Source: Streptomyces sp. SN-593
Lineage (GTDB): Bacteria; Actinomycetota; Actinomycetes; Streptomycetales; Streptomycetaceae
Assembly: GCF_016756395.1 (NCBI RefSeq)
Contig: NZ_AP018365.1
Location: forward strand, 992,001 to 1,056,000
Direction: 5' to 3'
DNA length: 64,000 bases
Both the position numbers and the translations under genes were made by a program. Positions 24,491-40,966 of this stretch are shown one piece after another. Each line of letters starts with the position of its first letter. The stretch's first letter is position 1. The notes beneath the pieces were generated by a model that made no database searches, was not told where the DNA came from, and saw only the letters and a program-made list of their open reading frames with translations.

Positions 24491-25168
24491 TTGTCCCGCA
24501 TGTCCCGCAGCGTGCTGAAGGCGATCCTGCTCGTGCTGATGCGGGTGCTGTACCGCCCGGTGGTCGAGGGCGTGGAGCACATCCCCGGCGAGGGCGCGGT
24601 GATCCTGGCGGGCAACCACGTCACCTTCATCGACTCGCTGTTCCTGTCGCTGGTGGTCGACCGGCAGGTCTACTTCATCGGCAAGGACGAGTACGTCACG
24701 GGCAAGGGCGTCAAGGGCTGGCTGATGGCCTGGTTCTTCACCACCTGCGGCATGATCCCGGTGGACCGCGACGGCGGCCACGGCGGGGTGGCGGCGCTGA
24801 TGACCGGGCGCCGGGTGCTGGAGGAGGGCAGGATCTTCGGCATCTACCCCGAGGGCACCCGCTCCCCCGACGGCCGGCTGTACCGCGGCCGCACCGGCAT
24901 CGCCCGGCTCGCGCTGATGACCGGCGCGCCGGTGATCCCGTTCGCGATGATCGGCACCGACAAGGTCCAGCCGGGCGGCACCGGCATGCCCCGCATCGCG
25001 CCGGTGACGGTCCGGTTCGGCACTCCGCTGGACTTCTCCCGGTACGACGGCATGGACCGCGACCGCTACGTGCTGCGGGCGGTGACCGACGAGGTGATGT
25101 CGCAGGTGATGCACCTGGGCGGCCAGGAGTACGTCGACATCTACGCGACGAAGGCGAAGGCGGCGTGA
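24491..25168 (+). CDS. plsC: 1-acyl-sn-glycerol-3-phosphate acyltransferase-like protein
   Basis: A PlsC-type enzyme of about 225 aa that acylates lysophosphatidate in phospholipid synthesis. The catalytic NHxxxxD motif is GNHVTFIDSL, and YPEGTRSPDGRLYRGRTGIARLAL is the phosphate-binding block. VIPFAMIGTDKVQPGG is also family-typical. The TTG start is preferred because GGAGG is 6 nt away; an ATG nine bases downstream is the alternative. No transmembrane helix is evident beyond the hydrophobic N-terminus (LKAILLVLMRVLY). It is followed by a strong two-way terminator facing argH. Confidence 0.88.
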   Translation: MSRMSRSVLKAILLVLMRVLYRPVVEGVEHIPGEGAVILAGNHVTFIDSLFLSLVVDRQVYFIGKDEYVTGKGVKGWLMAWFFTTCGMIPVDRDGGHGGVAALMTGRRVLEEGRIFGIYPEGTRSPDGRLYRGRTGIARLALMTGAPVIPFAMIGTDKVQPGGTGMPRIAPVTVRFGTPLDFSRYDGMDRDRYVLRAVTDEVMSQVMHLGGQEYVDIYATKAKAA

Positions 25169-25241
25169 CCAAGGCGCGCTGACCCTCCGGGGAGACCCGG
25201 GGGGTGCGGCCGCCTCGCGGCGCACGGGCGGCCACACCACG

Positions 25242-25284
25242 CGGCAGGGGGCCGGCACGGACAACCCGTGCCGGCCCCCTGCCG
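25242..25284. terminator. Bidirectional terminator between plsC-like gene and argH
   Basis: A perfect 18-bp hairpin (25243-25260 with 25266-25283) has a 5-nt ACAAC loop, and one more C-G pair extends it. It lies between convergent genes and can serve both. Confidence 0.85.
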
Positions 25285-25299
25285 TGTGCTCCGGGGGTG

Positions 25300-28664
<3,365 letters not shown>

Positions 28665-28668
<4 letters not shown>

Positions 28669-29773
28669 CGTGCTCCCCCTTCTGCGGACGTGTCCGCGGT
28701 TGCCGTGCTGTCGGTTGCGGTGCCGGCGGATGCGGCGGGGAGGGCGGGGCCGGCGGCGTCCGGGCCCGTACGGTCCGGGTCCGGGCCCGTACCGACCGGG
28801 TCCGGGCCTGTACCGACCGGGTCCGGGCCTGTACCGACCGGGTCCGGGCCTGTACCGACCGGGTCCGGGTCCGGGACGACCATCGTGCCGATGCCCTCGT
28901 CGGTGAAGATCTCCAGCAGGATCGAGTGCGGCACCCGGCCGTCGATGACGCGGGCGGTCCGCACCCCGTTGCGCACGGCGTGCAGGCAGCCCTCCATCTT
29001 CGGCACCATGCCGCTGGACAGGTCCGGCAGCAGCTTCTCCAGCTCGCTCGCCGTGAGCCGGCTGATCACGTCGTCGCTGTTCGGCCAGTCCTCGTACAGG
29101 CCCTCGACGTCGGTGAGCACCATCAGCGTCTCCGCGCCGAGCGCGGCGGCCAGCGCCGCGGCGGCGGTGTCGGCGTTGACGTTGTAGATGTGGCCGTCGT
29201 CCTCGGCGCGGGCGATCGAGGAGACGACCGGGATGCGGCCGTCGGCGAGCAGCGCCTCGATGGCTCCGGTGTCGATCGCGGTGATCTCGCCGACCCGGCC
29301 GATGTCCACCGCCTCGCCGTCGATCGTCGGGCGGTGCTTGACGGCGCTGATGGTGTGGGCGTCCTCGCCGGTCAGGCCGACCGCGAGCGGGCCGTGCCGG
29401 TTGAGCAGGCCGACCAGTTCGCGCTGCACCTGGCCGGCGAGCACCATCCGGACCACGTCCATCGCCTCGGGCGTGGTGACCCGCAGACCCGCCTTGAACT
29501 CGCTGACCAGGCCGTGCCGGTCGAGCTGGGCGTTGATCTGCGGGCCGCCGCCGTGCACGACGACCGGCTTGAGCCCGGCGTGCCGCAGGAACACCACGTC
29601 CTGGGCGAACGCGGCCTTGAGCGCCTCGTCGACCATGGCGTTGCCGCCGAACTTCACCACCACGGTCCTGCCGTGGTGCCGCGTCAGCCAGGGCAGCGCC
29701 TCGATCAGGACCTGCGCCTTCGGCAGCGCGGTGTGCTTGCGCGGGGTTCCCCCGGGGCGGGGGTCGGCGGTGG

Positions 29774-29777
<4 letters not shown>
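28665..29777 (-). CDS. argB: Acetylglutamate kinase with repetitive C-terminal tail
   Basis: A 370-aa protein. The kinase (about residues 1-300) phosphorylates N-acetylglutamate: [26 protein letters not shown] and [19 protein letters not shown] are the amino-acid-kinase sites. The usual protein is about 300 aa. Here some 70 residues follow, made of a Gly-Pro-Asp heptad (GPDPVGT) repeated four times and then an Ala/Ser/Thr stretch. The tail is encoded by the 21-bp tandem repeat at 28777-28876 and looks disordered. Both ends overlap neighbours (GTGA with argJ and with argD), so the extension had to stay in frame. Confidence 0.94.
28777..28876. repeat. 21-bp tandem repeat in the 3' end of argB
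   Basis: Units begin at 28777, 28798, 28819, 28840 and (partial) 28861, each like GGGTCCGGGCCTGTACCGACC. The period of 21 keeps the frame and yields the GPDPVGT heptads. Confidence 0.95.
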
Positions 29778-34388
<4,611 letters not shown>

Positions 34389-34397
34389 TCCGCTGAC

Positions 34398-34431
34398 GGG
34401 GTGCCGCCGCTCGTCCGGGCGGCGGCACCCC
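34398..34431. terminator. Terminator between icd and the RlmG-like gene
   Basis: A 13-bp perfect hairpin (34398-34410 with 34419-34431, GGGGTGCCGCCGC on the left) with an 8-nt loop starts 10 nt after the icd stop. It can also serve the convergent gene. Confidence 0.8.
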
Positions 34432-34535
34432 CGAGCGTCCCCGGGCCTCCCCGCATACCCCTGGGGCGTCCCCGGGGCATCCCGGGCGTCCCCGGCGGAC
34501 GCGGCGCGGCGGACGCGCCGCAGCGCGCGGCCGCG

Positions 34536-35690
34536 CTACGTGGTGCTGCGCAGCACCACGTACTTCGGGTTGGCGGCGACCACGTCGCAGTTGCCGAAGA
34601 GCCGGCGCAGGCGCACGTGGTAGCCGAGGTGGCGGTTGGCGACGACCCGGAGTTCGCCGCCCGGGGCCAGCGCGGCGCTCGCCGTGCCGAACATGCGGCG
34701 CGCGGCCGCGTCGGTGGTGGCGCGGTGGGAGTGGAACGGCGGGTTGAGCAGCACCAGGTCGGCGCTGCCGGGCGGCAGCGCGGTCAGGGCGTCGCCGACC
34801 GCGAACCGCGCCGTCGCCCCCGGCACGGCGTTGGCGTGGAACGTCTCCCGCGCGGAGGCCACCGCCTGGTAGGACTCGTCGGTGAAGAGCACGTCGGCGT
34901 CCGGGTTGGCGAGCGCGGCCGCGGTCCCGAGGACGCCGTTGCCGCAGCCGAGGTCCACCACCCGGTCCGGACCGGTGCGCTCCGGCAGGTGCGCGAGCAG
35001 CAGCCGGGTGCCGAGGTCGAGCCGGTCGGCGCAGAACACGCCGGCGTGGTTGACGACGGTGCGCCCGGACATGGCGCCGATCCCGTCGGGCAGGGCGTAC
35101 CGCAGCGGCCACGGGTTGGCGCCGCGGGCGAGGCCCGGCTCGGGCGTGCTGAAGACCAGCCGGGCCTTGCGCACGGCCAGCGACGTGGTGGTCGGGCCGA
35201 TGATCCGCTCGAAGAGCCGGAGCGTGGAGGTGTGGATCTCGCTGACCATGCCGGTGCCGAGCACGGTGGTGCCGGCGTGGACGGCGGGTGCCAGCCGGTG
35301 CAACTGGTCCTCCAGCAGGGCGAGGCTCTTGGGCACCCGGACGACCAGCAGGTCCACCCGCGCGGGCGGTTCGTCGCGGGTGGTGCGCAGGTCGGCCGCG
35401 GCGGTGGGGGCGTTGCGCCGCAGGTTCGCCTCGGCGGCCCGCCGGCCGAGGTAGGAGTCGGTGACGAGGGTGGGGCGGGTGCCGCCGTGGACGGCCAGCG
35501 CGGTGGTCAGGGCGCCCCAGCGGTCGCCGACGACGGCGGTGGCTCCGGGCGCGGCCGCCGCCGTGCCGCTGTCGGCGAGGTGCCGCAGCGCGTACGCGTC
35601 GGCGGCGTCCCAGGCCCGGAGCTGCTCGCGCGGCTCGTCCGGGTAGCGGGTCAGGTCGAGGTCGCCCCACGGCGAGCTGAATCGGTGCAT
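34536..35690 (-). CDS. RlmG/RsmC-type rRNA guanine-N2 methyltransferase
   Basis: A 384-aa protein matching the two-domain RlmG/RsmC plan, in which an inactive N-terminal methyltransferase copy precedes an active C-terminal one. The active half shows VVDLGCGNGVLGTAAA (SAM loop) and the base-methylating motif LLNPPFHSH near residue 315. E. coli RlmG, of similar size, modifies 23S rRNA G1835. The exact G here is an inference. The ATG has no ribosome binding site, and a TACGC hexamer lies 10 nt upstream, so it may be leaderless. Confidence 0.88.
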   Translation of the reverse strand: MHRFSSPWGDLDLTRYPDEPREQLRAWDAADAYALRHLADSGTAAAAPGATAVVGDRWGALTTALAVHGGTRPTLVTDSYLGRRAAEANLRRNAPTAAADLRTTRDEPPARVDLLVVRVPKSLALLEDQLHRLAPAVHAGTTVLGTGMVSEIHTSTLRLFERIIGPTTTSLAVRKARLVFSTPEPGLARGANPWPLRYALPDGIGAMSGRTVVNHAGVFCADRLDLGTRLLLAHLPERTGPDRVVDLGCGNGVLGTAAALANPDADVLFTDESYQAVASARETFHANAVPGATARFAVGDALTALPPGSADLVLLNPPFHSHRATTDAAARRMFGTASAALAPGGELRVVANRHLGYHVRLRRLFGNCDVVAANPKYVVLRSTT

Positions 35691-35787
35691 CGTGGGCCCA
35701 GCGTATCGGGGCGCGGCCGGCGGCCCGCCCGCGGTCGGGGACCGCTCGGCCGGTGGACGAGCCCGTCGGCCGGAGGCCGGTCAACCG

Positions 35788-35874
35788 GCGGCCGGGGACC
35801 CGGCAGCGGGCGGCCGGTGACCGGGCAACGGGCGGCCGGTGACCCGGCAGCCCAGGCCGGGGACCTGTCAGCCG
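35788..35874. repeat. 22-bp tandem repeat at the 3' end of the Rrf2 gene
   Basis: Units start at 35788, 35810, 35832 and about 35853, each like GCGGCCGGTGACCCGGCAGC. The last one runs into the stop codon of the adjacent minus-strand gene, so the repeat is an outward copy of the gene's end. Confidence 0.75.
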
Positions 35875-36353
35875 GCGGTCGGGCCGGTCAGCCAGGCGCC
35901 GAAGACCGGCAACGCGTCCGGCCCGTAGTCCGCGTTCATGCCCGCGACGAGGTCGGCGATCGAGACGGCGCGCAGCGACGCCCGCCAGGCCGCGTCCGCG
36001 GCGGACATCGCGCGGGAGATCGCGCAGGGCACGGCGCAGGACTCGGGCGGGGTGGCCAGCGGGCCGCGCTGCCGGATCTCCGTGCAGGTGAAGGCGCGCT
36101 CGGGGCCGTCCACGGCCTCGACCACGTCGAGCACGCTGATCGAGGCGGGCTCGCGGGTGAGCACGTAGCCGCCGGCCTTGCCCTGGACCGAGCGCACCAG
36201 GCCGGCGCGGGACAGCGCCTGCAACTGCTTGGCCAGGTAGCTCGCCGAGACGTCGTGCAGTTCCGCCAGCCGGGTCGCCGGGACCTGCTCCCGCACTGAG
36301 GTGAGCACCACGCAGCAGTGCAGGGCCCACTCGACTCCGCCGGACATCTTCAC
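35868..36353 (-). CDS. Rrf2-family Fe-S regulator, RsrR-like
   Basis: A 161-aa winged-helix redox regulator. Residues 5-70 form the DNA-binding part (LAELHDVSASYLAKQLQAL). With the GTG taken as codon 1, Glu8 and His12 sit in GGVEWALH, and Cys90, Cys106 and Cys110 in FTCTEIRQRG and SCAVPC. RsrR of Streptomyces venezuelae binds a [2Fe-2S] cluster through Glu, His and Cys, and this protein keeps candidates for all of these. TAGAGT six nt before the GTG suggests a leaderless transcript. The divergent NmrA-like gene has the same arrangement as rsrR and its main target, as I recall it. Other Rrf2 types (NsrR, IscR) are less likely. Confidence 0.88.
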   Translation of the reverse strand: MKMSGGVEWALHCCVVLTSVREQVPATRLAELHDVSASYLAKQLQALSRAGLVRSVQGKAGGYVLTREPASISVLDVVEAVDGPERAFTCTEIRQRGPLATPPESCAVPCAISRAMSAADAAWRASLRAVSIADLVAGMNADYGPDALPVFGAWLTGPTAG

Positions 36354-36359
36354 CTGATC

Positions 36360-36478
36360 ACTCTAACCAGCCCGCTCAGGGGGCCCACTCGGTGCACGCC
36401 TCGCCCCGTCCCGTCTCCATGGTTACTCGGATGCGCGATATCCGCGTATAGTCCCGGACAGAAGGTGTCCGAGTTCAC
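36360..36478. promoter_or_regulatory. Divergent promoters with inverted repeats
   Basis: For the rightward gene, TTACTC (36423-36428), 18 nt, then TATAGT (36447-36452). For the leftward gene, TAGAGT on minus (36360-36365). An imperfect inverted repeat, TACTCGGAT (36424-36432) with ATCCGCGTA (36440-36448), covers the rightward promoter. A second one, CGGACA (36455-36460) with TGTCCG (36466-36471), lies at the transcription start. Both are candidate RsrR-type operators. Confidence 0.6.
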
Positions 36479-36547
36479 CGCGGGCCGGTTCGCCGGCACC
36501 GGTGCGCCTCGGCGCGTCCGGCACGACACCCCGACGGAAGGCATGTC

Positions 36548-37288
36548 ATGAAGATCGCGGTCATCGGCGGTACCGGGCTGATCGGTTCCCAGGTCGTCGC
36601 CCGACTCAAGGACGCCGGACACGACGCGGTACCGCACGCGCTGTCCACCGGCACGGACGTCATCAGCGGCGAGGGGGTGGACGAGGCCCTGGCCGGGGCC
36701 GAGGTCGTCGTCAACCTGACGAACTCCCCGACCTTCGACGACGCCTCCCCGGCCTTCTTCCGGACCTCGATGGACAACCTCGTCGCCGCCGCCGCGCGCA
36801 ACGGCGTGGGGCACTTCGTGGTCCTCTCGATCGTCGGCGTGGACCAGGTGCCGGAGCTGGACTACTACCGGGCCAAGACGCTCCAGGAGGACGTCCTCAA
36901 GGCGGGGCCGGTGCCCTACTCCATCGTCCGGGCGACGCAGTTCATGGAGTTCGTCGACGCGATCCTGTCCTGGACCGCCGACGGCGACACGGTGCGGCTG
37001 CCCGCCACGCCCATCCAGCCGATCGCGGCCGCGGACGTGGCCGCCGCGGTGGCCGACGTGGCCGCGGGCGCGCCGATCGGCGGGGTCCTCGACGTCGCCG
37101 GACCGGAGGTCTTCGCGCTGGACGAGCTGGGCCGGCTCACCCTGGCCCACCGGTCGGACCCGCGCACGGTCGTCACGGACCCCGACGCGGGCATGTTCGG
37201 CGCGGTCAGGGGCGACGTCCTCACCGACCTCGGCGCCCGGCTCGCGCCGACCCGCTACGGCGACTGGCTCGACCGCAAGGCCGCGTGA
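36548..37288 (+). CDS. NmrA-like NAD(P)-binding protein
   Basis: A 246-aa atypical short-chain-dehydrogenase fold of the NmrA group. The dinucleotide loop GGTGLIGSQVVARL is at the start; ASPAFFRTSMDNLVAAAARNG, then YYRAKTLQEDVLKA and YSIVRATQFMEFVDAIL follow the fold. The normal Tyr-x-x-x-Lys survives as YYRAK but the catalytic Ser is not obvious. It may therefore sense NAD(P)(H) rather than catalyse. It is read divergently from the Rrf2/RsrR-like regulator, which probably controls it. The start has GGAAG about 9 nt upstream. Confidence 0.85.
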   Translation: MKIAVIGGTGLIGSQVVARLKDAGHDAVPHALSTGTDVISGEGVDEALAGAEVVVNLTNSPTFDDASPAFFRTSMDNLVAAAARNGVGHFVVLSIVGVDQVPELDYYRAKTLQEDVLKAGPVPYSIVRATQFMEFVDAILSWTADGDTVRLPATPIQPIAAADVAAAVADVAAGAPIGGVLDVAGPEVFALDELGRLTLAHRSDPRTVVTDPDAGMFGAVRGDVLTDLGARLAPTRYGDWLDRKAA

Positions 37289-37610
37289 TACCGCAGGGCC
37301 GCGTGATGGCGGGGACCGGGGCCGTGTCCTGGCCCCGGGTCCCCTGGCTGCCGCCTCCTGCTGCCGCCGGCCCCTGCGAACACCCCGGGTGAGCTTCATC
37401 CCGCGCGTGATGCCTTTGTCACTACCGCCGCACGAGAGCGGCGGGCCGGAGTCGAACCGGCAATTCGCGGGCCTTGTGCCCGAGGCGACGGGCCGACGGT
37501 CGACGGCACATGCTGAGTCTGGAGCGAGAGTCTGAGGTTCAGTGCGGCGCCGCTTCGCGCGGTCGCCGCCTCACGACGAGCTTCAGGTTCAGCTTTGCGC
37601 TCCTGGCGCA
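37289..37610. other. Gene-free gap with a tRNA-like T-arm on the minus strand
   Basis: No coding sequence is supported. The minus strand at about 37443-37459 reads GCCGGTTCGACTCCGGC, a textbook T-arm (5-bp stem, TTCGACT loop), and CGGGC/GCCCG flanks 5 nt just before it. The matching D-arm and acceptor pairing are missing, so this is at best a decayed tRNA or the end of an attachment site. Confidence 0.4.
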
Positions 37611-37657
37611 CCCCTCCGCACGCCGGCGGAGGGGCCCCTCCGCCCGCAGGCGGAGGG
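37611..37657. terminator. Double hairpin downstream of the 244-aa gene
   Basis: Two adjacent hairpins share the same stem sequence: CCCCTCCGC/GCGGAGGGG (37611-37619, 37626-37634) and CCCTCCGCC/GGCGGAGGG (37636-37644, 37649-37657). They start 12 nt beyond the stop of the minus-strand gene. Confidence 0.7.
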
Positions 37658-37668
37658 AACTTGGGGGG

Positions 37669-38403
37669 CTACGACCCGAGCAGGTAGCCGAACACCGCGT
37701 CCGCCACCCGCCGGTCGGCGACCTCGGCGCCGTTCGCCTCCTCACGGGCGAACTGCACCGCGTGCTGGAGCTTCTCCACCCGCTCCAGCAGCTCGTTGAC
37801 CCGGCGGGCCGGCAGCGCGCCGGAGAACTTCACGGTCGTCCAGTAGCCGACGGCGATGTCCTCGTAGTAGACCTCGACCTGCGCCGGGTGCTGCTCGGTC
37901 GCCTCGGCCTTCACGTGGTTGCGCGGCACCTTGCGGGTGCGGATGGTGCGCACCGGCTCGGTCTTCCACGCGTCGGTGGAGGCGTCCAGGTTCCACGCCT
38001 CGGCGGCGTCGAGGACCGGCAGCCGGCGGATGAACTGCGCCAGCTCCACGAGCTGCTTCTCCAGGAAGAGCAGGTACGTCACCGGCACGTCGGCCACCAG
38101 TACGCGGCCGTCGACGGTGACGTCGGCGCGCGCCTCGCAGTTGGCCCAGTCCTTGGTGGCGGTCACGTCGAACAGCCGGCTGAGGGTGACCGTCGCGGAG
38201 CGCAGCACCTGCTCGGCCTGGACCTGCACCCGGGTGGACTCCGGCGGCAACTGCTCGCCTTCCTCGTCCTTGGGCTGGTAGGTCCTGGCGATGCCGGACA
38301 GCAGCGCGGGCTTGAGCACGTCGCGCTGCGCGGCCGCCAGCTCGTGATGGGCCTTGGACTTGGCGCCCTTCTCGACTGCGATGATCTGATTGAGTTTCGC
38401 CAC
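37669..38403 (-). CDS. Conserved soluble protein of unknown function
   Basis: A 244-aa acidic-basic mixed soluble protein with no signal peptide or membrane helix. It begins KLNQIIAVEKGAKSKAHHEL, contains RVLVADVPVTYLLFLEKQLVEL and RTRKVPRNHVKAEATEQHPAQ, and ends with predicted helices (RVNELLERVEKLQHAVQFAREE). I recognise it as a type widely kept in actinobacteria but know no function, and no catalytic motif is apparent. The ATG is the only plausible start. It is flanked by hairpins on both sides and is probably monocistronic. Confidence 0.8.
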   Translation of the reverse strand: MAKLNQIIAVEKGAKSKAHHELAAAQRDVLKPALLSGIARTYQPKDEEGEQLPPESTRVQVQAEQVLRSATVTLSRLFDVTATKDWANCEARADVTVDGRVLVADVPVTYLLFLEKQLVELAQFIRRLPVLDAAEAWNLDASTDAWKTEPVRTIRTRKVPRNHVKAEATEQHPAQVEVYYEDIAVGYWTTVKFSGALPARRVNELLERVEKLQHAVQFAREEANGAEVADRRVADAVFGYLLGS

Positions 38404-38458
38404 GGGGAGAACGTAGCAGCGGACATGATCGTCCTACGAACCGTTTATCTGCCCGCAG

Positions 38459-38485
38459 CCGGGTCGTGATCGGACCACGACCCGG
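38459..38485 (-). terminator. Hairpin between the glycoside-hydrolase-like gene and its neighbour
   Basis: CCGGGTCGTG (38459-38468) and CACGACCCGG (38476-38485), perfect 10-bp arms with a 7-nt loop. It lies about 80 nt past the stop of the minus-strand hydrolase gene. Confidence 0.7.
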
Positions 38486-38562
38486 CGGTGACATCGCCCG
38501 CCAGGGACGGCACATGACGACCCGTCACGCGTCCGCCGGACGGGATGTGCCGGCGCGTCACC

Positions 38563-39894
38563 TCACGGCGTGCGCACCCTCGTCGGGTAGTGCTCGGCGA
38601 CCACCTCGGACATCGCGCCCAGCGGATCGGCGGCGACCTGCGTCGCGGAGAAGTAGATGTTGCCGCGCACCTGCGGGTGGTCCGCGTCGAAGGTCAGGTG
38701 GCGGGACAGCTCCGCCGGATCCTGCCACTGCGCGGGCTGGCCGGCCGCACCCGCCTTGTACAGCGCCTCCCCGACGTAGAGCTTCGCCCGGGTGCCGGCC
38801 ACGACGTCGGACCACCAGGGCACCAGCACGGCGTAGTCGGCGGCGGCGAAGCCGATGTTCCAGTAGACCTGCGGGGCGATGTAGTCCAGCAGGCCGCGCC
38901 TGACCCAGCCCCGGGTGTCGGCGTGCAGGTCGTCGTAGGTCTGCACGCCCGCCTGGGTGGCCGAGCCGAGCGGGTCGGTGGCGGCGTTGCGCCACACGCC
39001 GAACGGGCTGATGCCGTACTGCGTGCCGGGCCGCACCCGCCGGATGCGCGCGGCCGTCTCCGCGACGAGCAGGTCGGTGTTGTGCCGCCGCCAGGCGTCG
39101 CGGTCGGGGAAGCCGGCGCCGTGGCGGGCGTAGCTGGCGTCGTCCGCGAAGGTCTGGCCGGCGACCGGGTACGGGTAGAAGTAGTCGTCGAAGTGCACGG
39201 CGTCGATCGGGTAGCGGCGCACCGCGTCGAGCATCGCGTCCTCGACGAAGCGGCGGACCTGCGGCTGCCCGGGGTCGTAGTAGAGCTTGCCGCCGTAGGG
39301 CAGCACCCACTCCGGGTGCAGCCGGGCCGGGTGGGTGGGGGCGAGCGTGCCGGGGTCGTCGGTCATCGCGACCCGGTACGGGTTGAACCAGGCGTGCAGT
39401 TCCAGGCCGCGGCGGTGCGCCTCGCGGACGGCGGTGCCCAGCGGGTCCCAGCCCGGATCGCGGCCCTGGGTTCCGGTCAGGTACTGCGACCACGGCTCGT
39501 AGGGCGACGGCCAGAACGCGTCGGCGGTCGGGCGGACCTGGAACATCACGGCGTTGAGCCGGCGCTCGACGGCGAGGTCGAGCAGGTCGGTCAGCTCGGC
39601 GCGCTGCTCCCGGGGGGACAGGCCCGGCGCGGACGGCCAGTCGGTGTTGGCGACGGTGGCGATCCACATGCCGCGCAGTTCGCGGCGGGCGGTGGGCGGG
39701 TGGTGCGGGCCGGTCGCGCCGGCGCCGCGCGGGGGCGGCGCGGTGGGTGCGGCCGGTGCGGGCCGCGCCGGATCGGCGGTGGCGGGCGCGGCGGACGCGG
39801 CGGCTTGTGCGGTGCCGGCCGCGGCGGCCGCGGCGGCCGCGGCCAGCGTTCCGGCGGCCGCCACGGTGAACGTCCTGCGGGAGAGTGGGTCCAT
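38563..39894 (-). CDS. Exported glycosyl-hydrolase-like family 10 (DUF187/YngK) protein
   Basis: A 443-aa secreted protein. The N-terminus SRRTFTVAAAGTLAAAA has twin arginines before an Ala-rich core, a Tat-type signal. An Ala/Pro-rich linker to about residue 68 follows. The TIM-barrel domain begins RRELRGMWIATVANTDWPS and contains NAVMFQVRPTADAFW, LELHAWFNPYRV, and IDAVHFDDYFYPYP with acidic residues at the barrel end expected to be catalytic; YISP-type YIAPQVYWN follows. The family is thought to cleave bacterial surface polysaccharides or peptidoglycan, but specificity is not known. AGGAGG precedes the ATG by about 6 nt. Confidence 0.88.
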   Translation of the reverse strand: MDPLSRRTFTVAAAGTLAAAAAAAAAGTAQAAASAAPATADPARPAPAAPTAPPPRGAGATGPHHPPTARRELRGMWIATVANTDWPSAPGLSPREQRAELTDLLDLAVERRLNAVMFQVRPTADAFWPSPYEPWSQYLTGTQGRDPGWDPLGTAVREAHRRGLELHAWFNPYRVAMTDDPGTLAPTHPARLHPEWVLPYGGKLYYDPGQPQVRRFVEDAMLDAVRRYPIDAVHFDDYFYPYPVAGQTFADDASYARHGAGFPDRDAWRRHNTDLLVAETAARIRRVRPGTQYGISPFGVWRNAATDPLGSATQAGVQTYDDLHADTRGWVRRGLLDYIAPQVYWNIGFAAADYAVLVPWWSDVVAGTRAKLYVGEALYKAGAAGQPAQWQDPAELSRHLTFDADHPQVRGNIYFSATQVAADPLGAMSEVVAEHYPTRVRTP

Positions 39895-40108
39895 GCCGTC
39901 CTCCTGATCTACCGTCCAGATCCGCCGATGATGGTGGTCCCGGTCGGTGGCGGCAACCGCCGAATGGTCCAGTCCACCGCAATCACCGGGTGCGGGGCCC
40001 GCGGGTCCTGCTGGGCGGTAACGTCTGTCCGGTACGCGATCAGGTACGAGCCAGGGCACGGCAAGCAGCGTCGGGGCCGGACACGGCCGGCGGTCGGGAG
40101 GCGGACGA

Positions 40109-40966
40109 GTGAGTGACATCCAGCGCGTCGGAGTGGTGGGCGCGGGCCAGATGGGTTCGGGCATCGCCGAGGTGTGCGCGAAGGCCGGGCTCGACGTCCG
40201 GGTCGCCGAGACCACCGGCGAGGCACTGGAGCTGGGCCGCGCCCGGCTGGCGAACTCCCTCGGCAAGGCGGCCGAGCGCGGCAAGCTCACCGAGGAGGAG
40301 CGGGACGCGGCCCTGCACCGGCTCAGCTACACCACCGACCTCGCCGATCTCGCCGACCGGGACCTCGTGATCGAGGCGGTGGTGGAGGACGAGCAGGTGA
40401 AGCTGGGCATCTTCAAGACGCTCGACCAGGTGGTCACCCGTCCCGACGCCATCCTCGCGTCCAACACCTCCTCCATCCCGCTGGTCCGGCTCGCGGTGGC
40501 CACCTCCCGCCCCGACCAGGTGGTCGGCATCCACTTCTTCAACCCGGCCCCCGTGCAGCGGCTGGTCGAGGTGATCCCCGCGCTCACCACCGGCAGCGAG
40601 ACCCTCAAGCGCGCGGAGGAGTTGGTCACCGACGTCCTCGGCAAGCACCCGATCCGCGCGCAGGACCGCTCCGGCTTCGTGGTCAACGCCCTCCTGGTGC
40701 CCTACCTGCTCTCGGCGATCCGCATGTACGAGTCCGGCATCGCCACCCGGGAGGACATCGACAACGGCATGGAGCTGGGCTGCGCCCACCCGATGGGCCC
40801 GCTCAAGCTCTCCGACCTGATCGGCCTGGACACGGTGGCCGCCATCGCGGACTCGATGTACTCGGAGTACAAGGAGCCGCTGTACGCGGCTCCGCCGATC
40901 CTCCAGCGGATGGTGGACGCGGGCCGCCTCGGCCGCAAGTCCGCCGCGGGCTTCTACACGTACTGA
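40109..40966 (+). CDS. 3-hydroxybutyryl-CoA dehydrogenase
   Basis: A 285-aa NAD(P)-dependent enzyme that interconverts 3-hydroxyacyl-CoA and 3-oxoacyl-CoA. The Rossmann loop VGVVGAGQMGSGIAEVCAKAG, SNTSSIPLVRLA, VVGIHFFNPAPVQRLVEVIPA (catalytic His) and the C-terminal GCAHPMGPLKLSDLIGLDT are all in place. Length equals that of the stand-alone Hbd/FadB2 type. The GTG start is served by GGGAGG. It is probably monocistronic and divergent from the hydrolase gene. It may supply butyryl-CoA building blocks as well as degrade fatty acids. Confidence 0.93.
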   Translation: MSDIQRVGVVGAGQMGSGIAEVCAKAGLDVRVAETTGEALELGRARLANSLGKAAERGKLTEEERDAALHRLSYTTDLADLADRDLVIEAVVEDEQVKLGIFKTLDQVVTRPDAILASNTSSIPLVRLAVATSRPDQVVGIHFFNPAPVQRLVEVIPALTTGSETLKRAEELVTDVLGKHPIRAQDRSGFVVNALLVPYLLSAIRMYESGIATREDIDNGMELGCAHPMGPLKLSDLIGLDTVAAIADSMYSEYKEPLYAAPPILQRMVDAGRLGRKSAAGFYTY

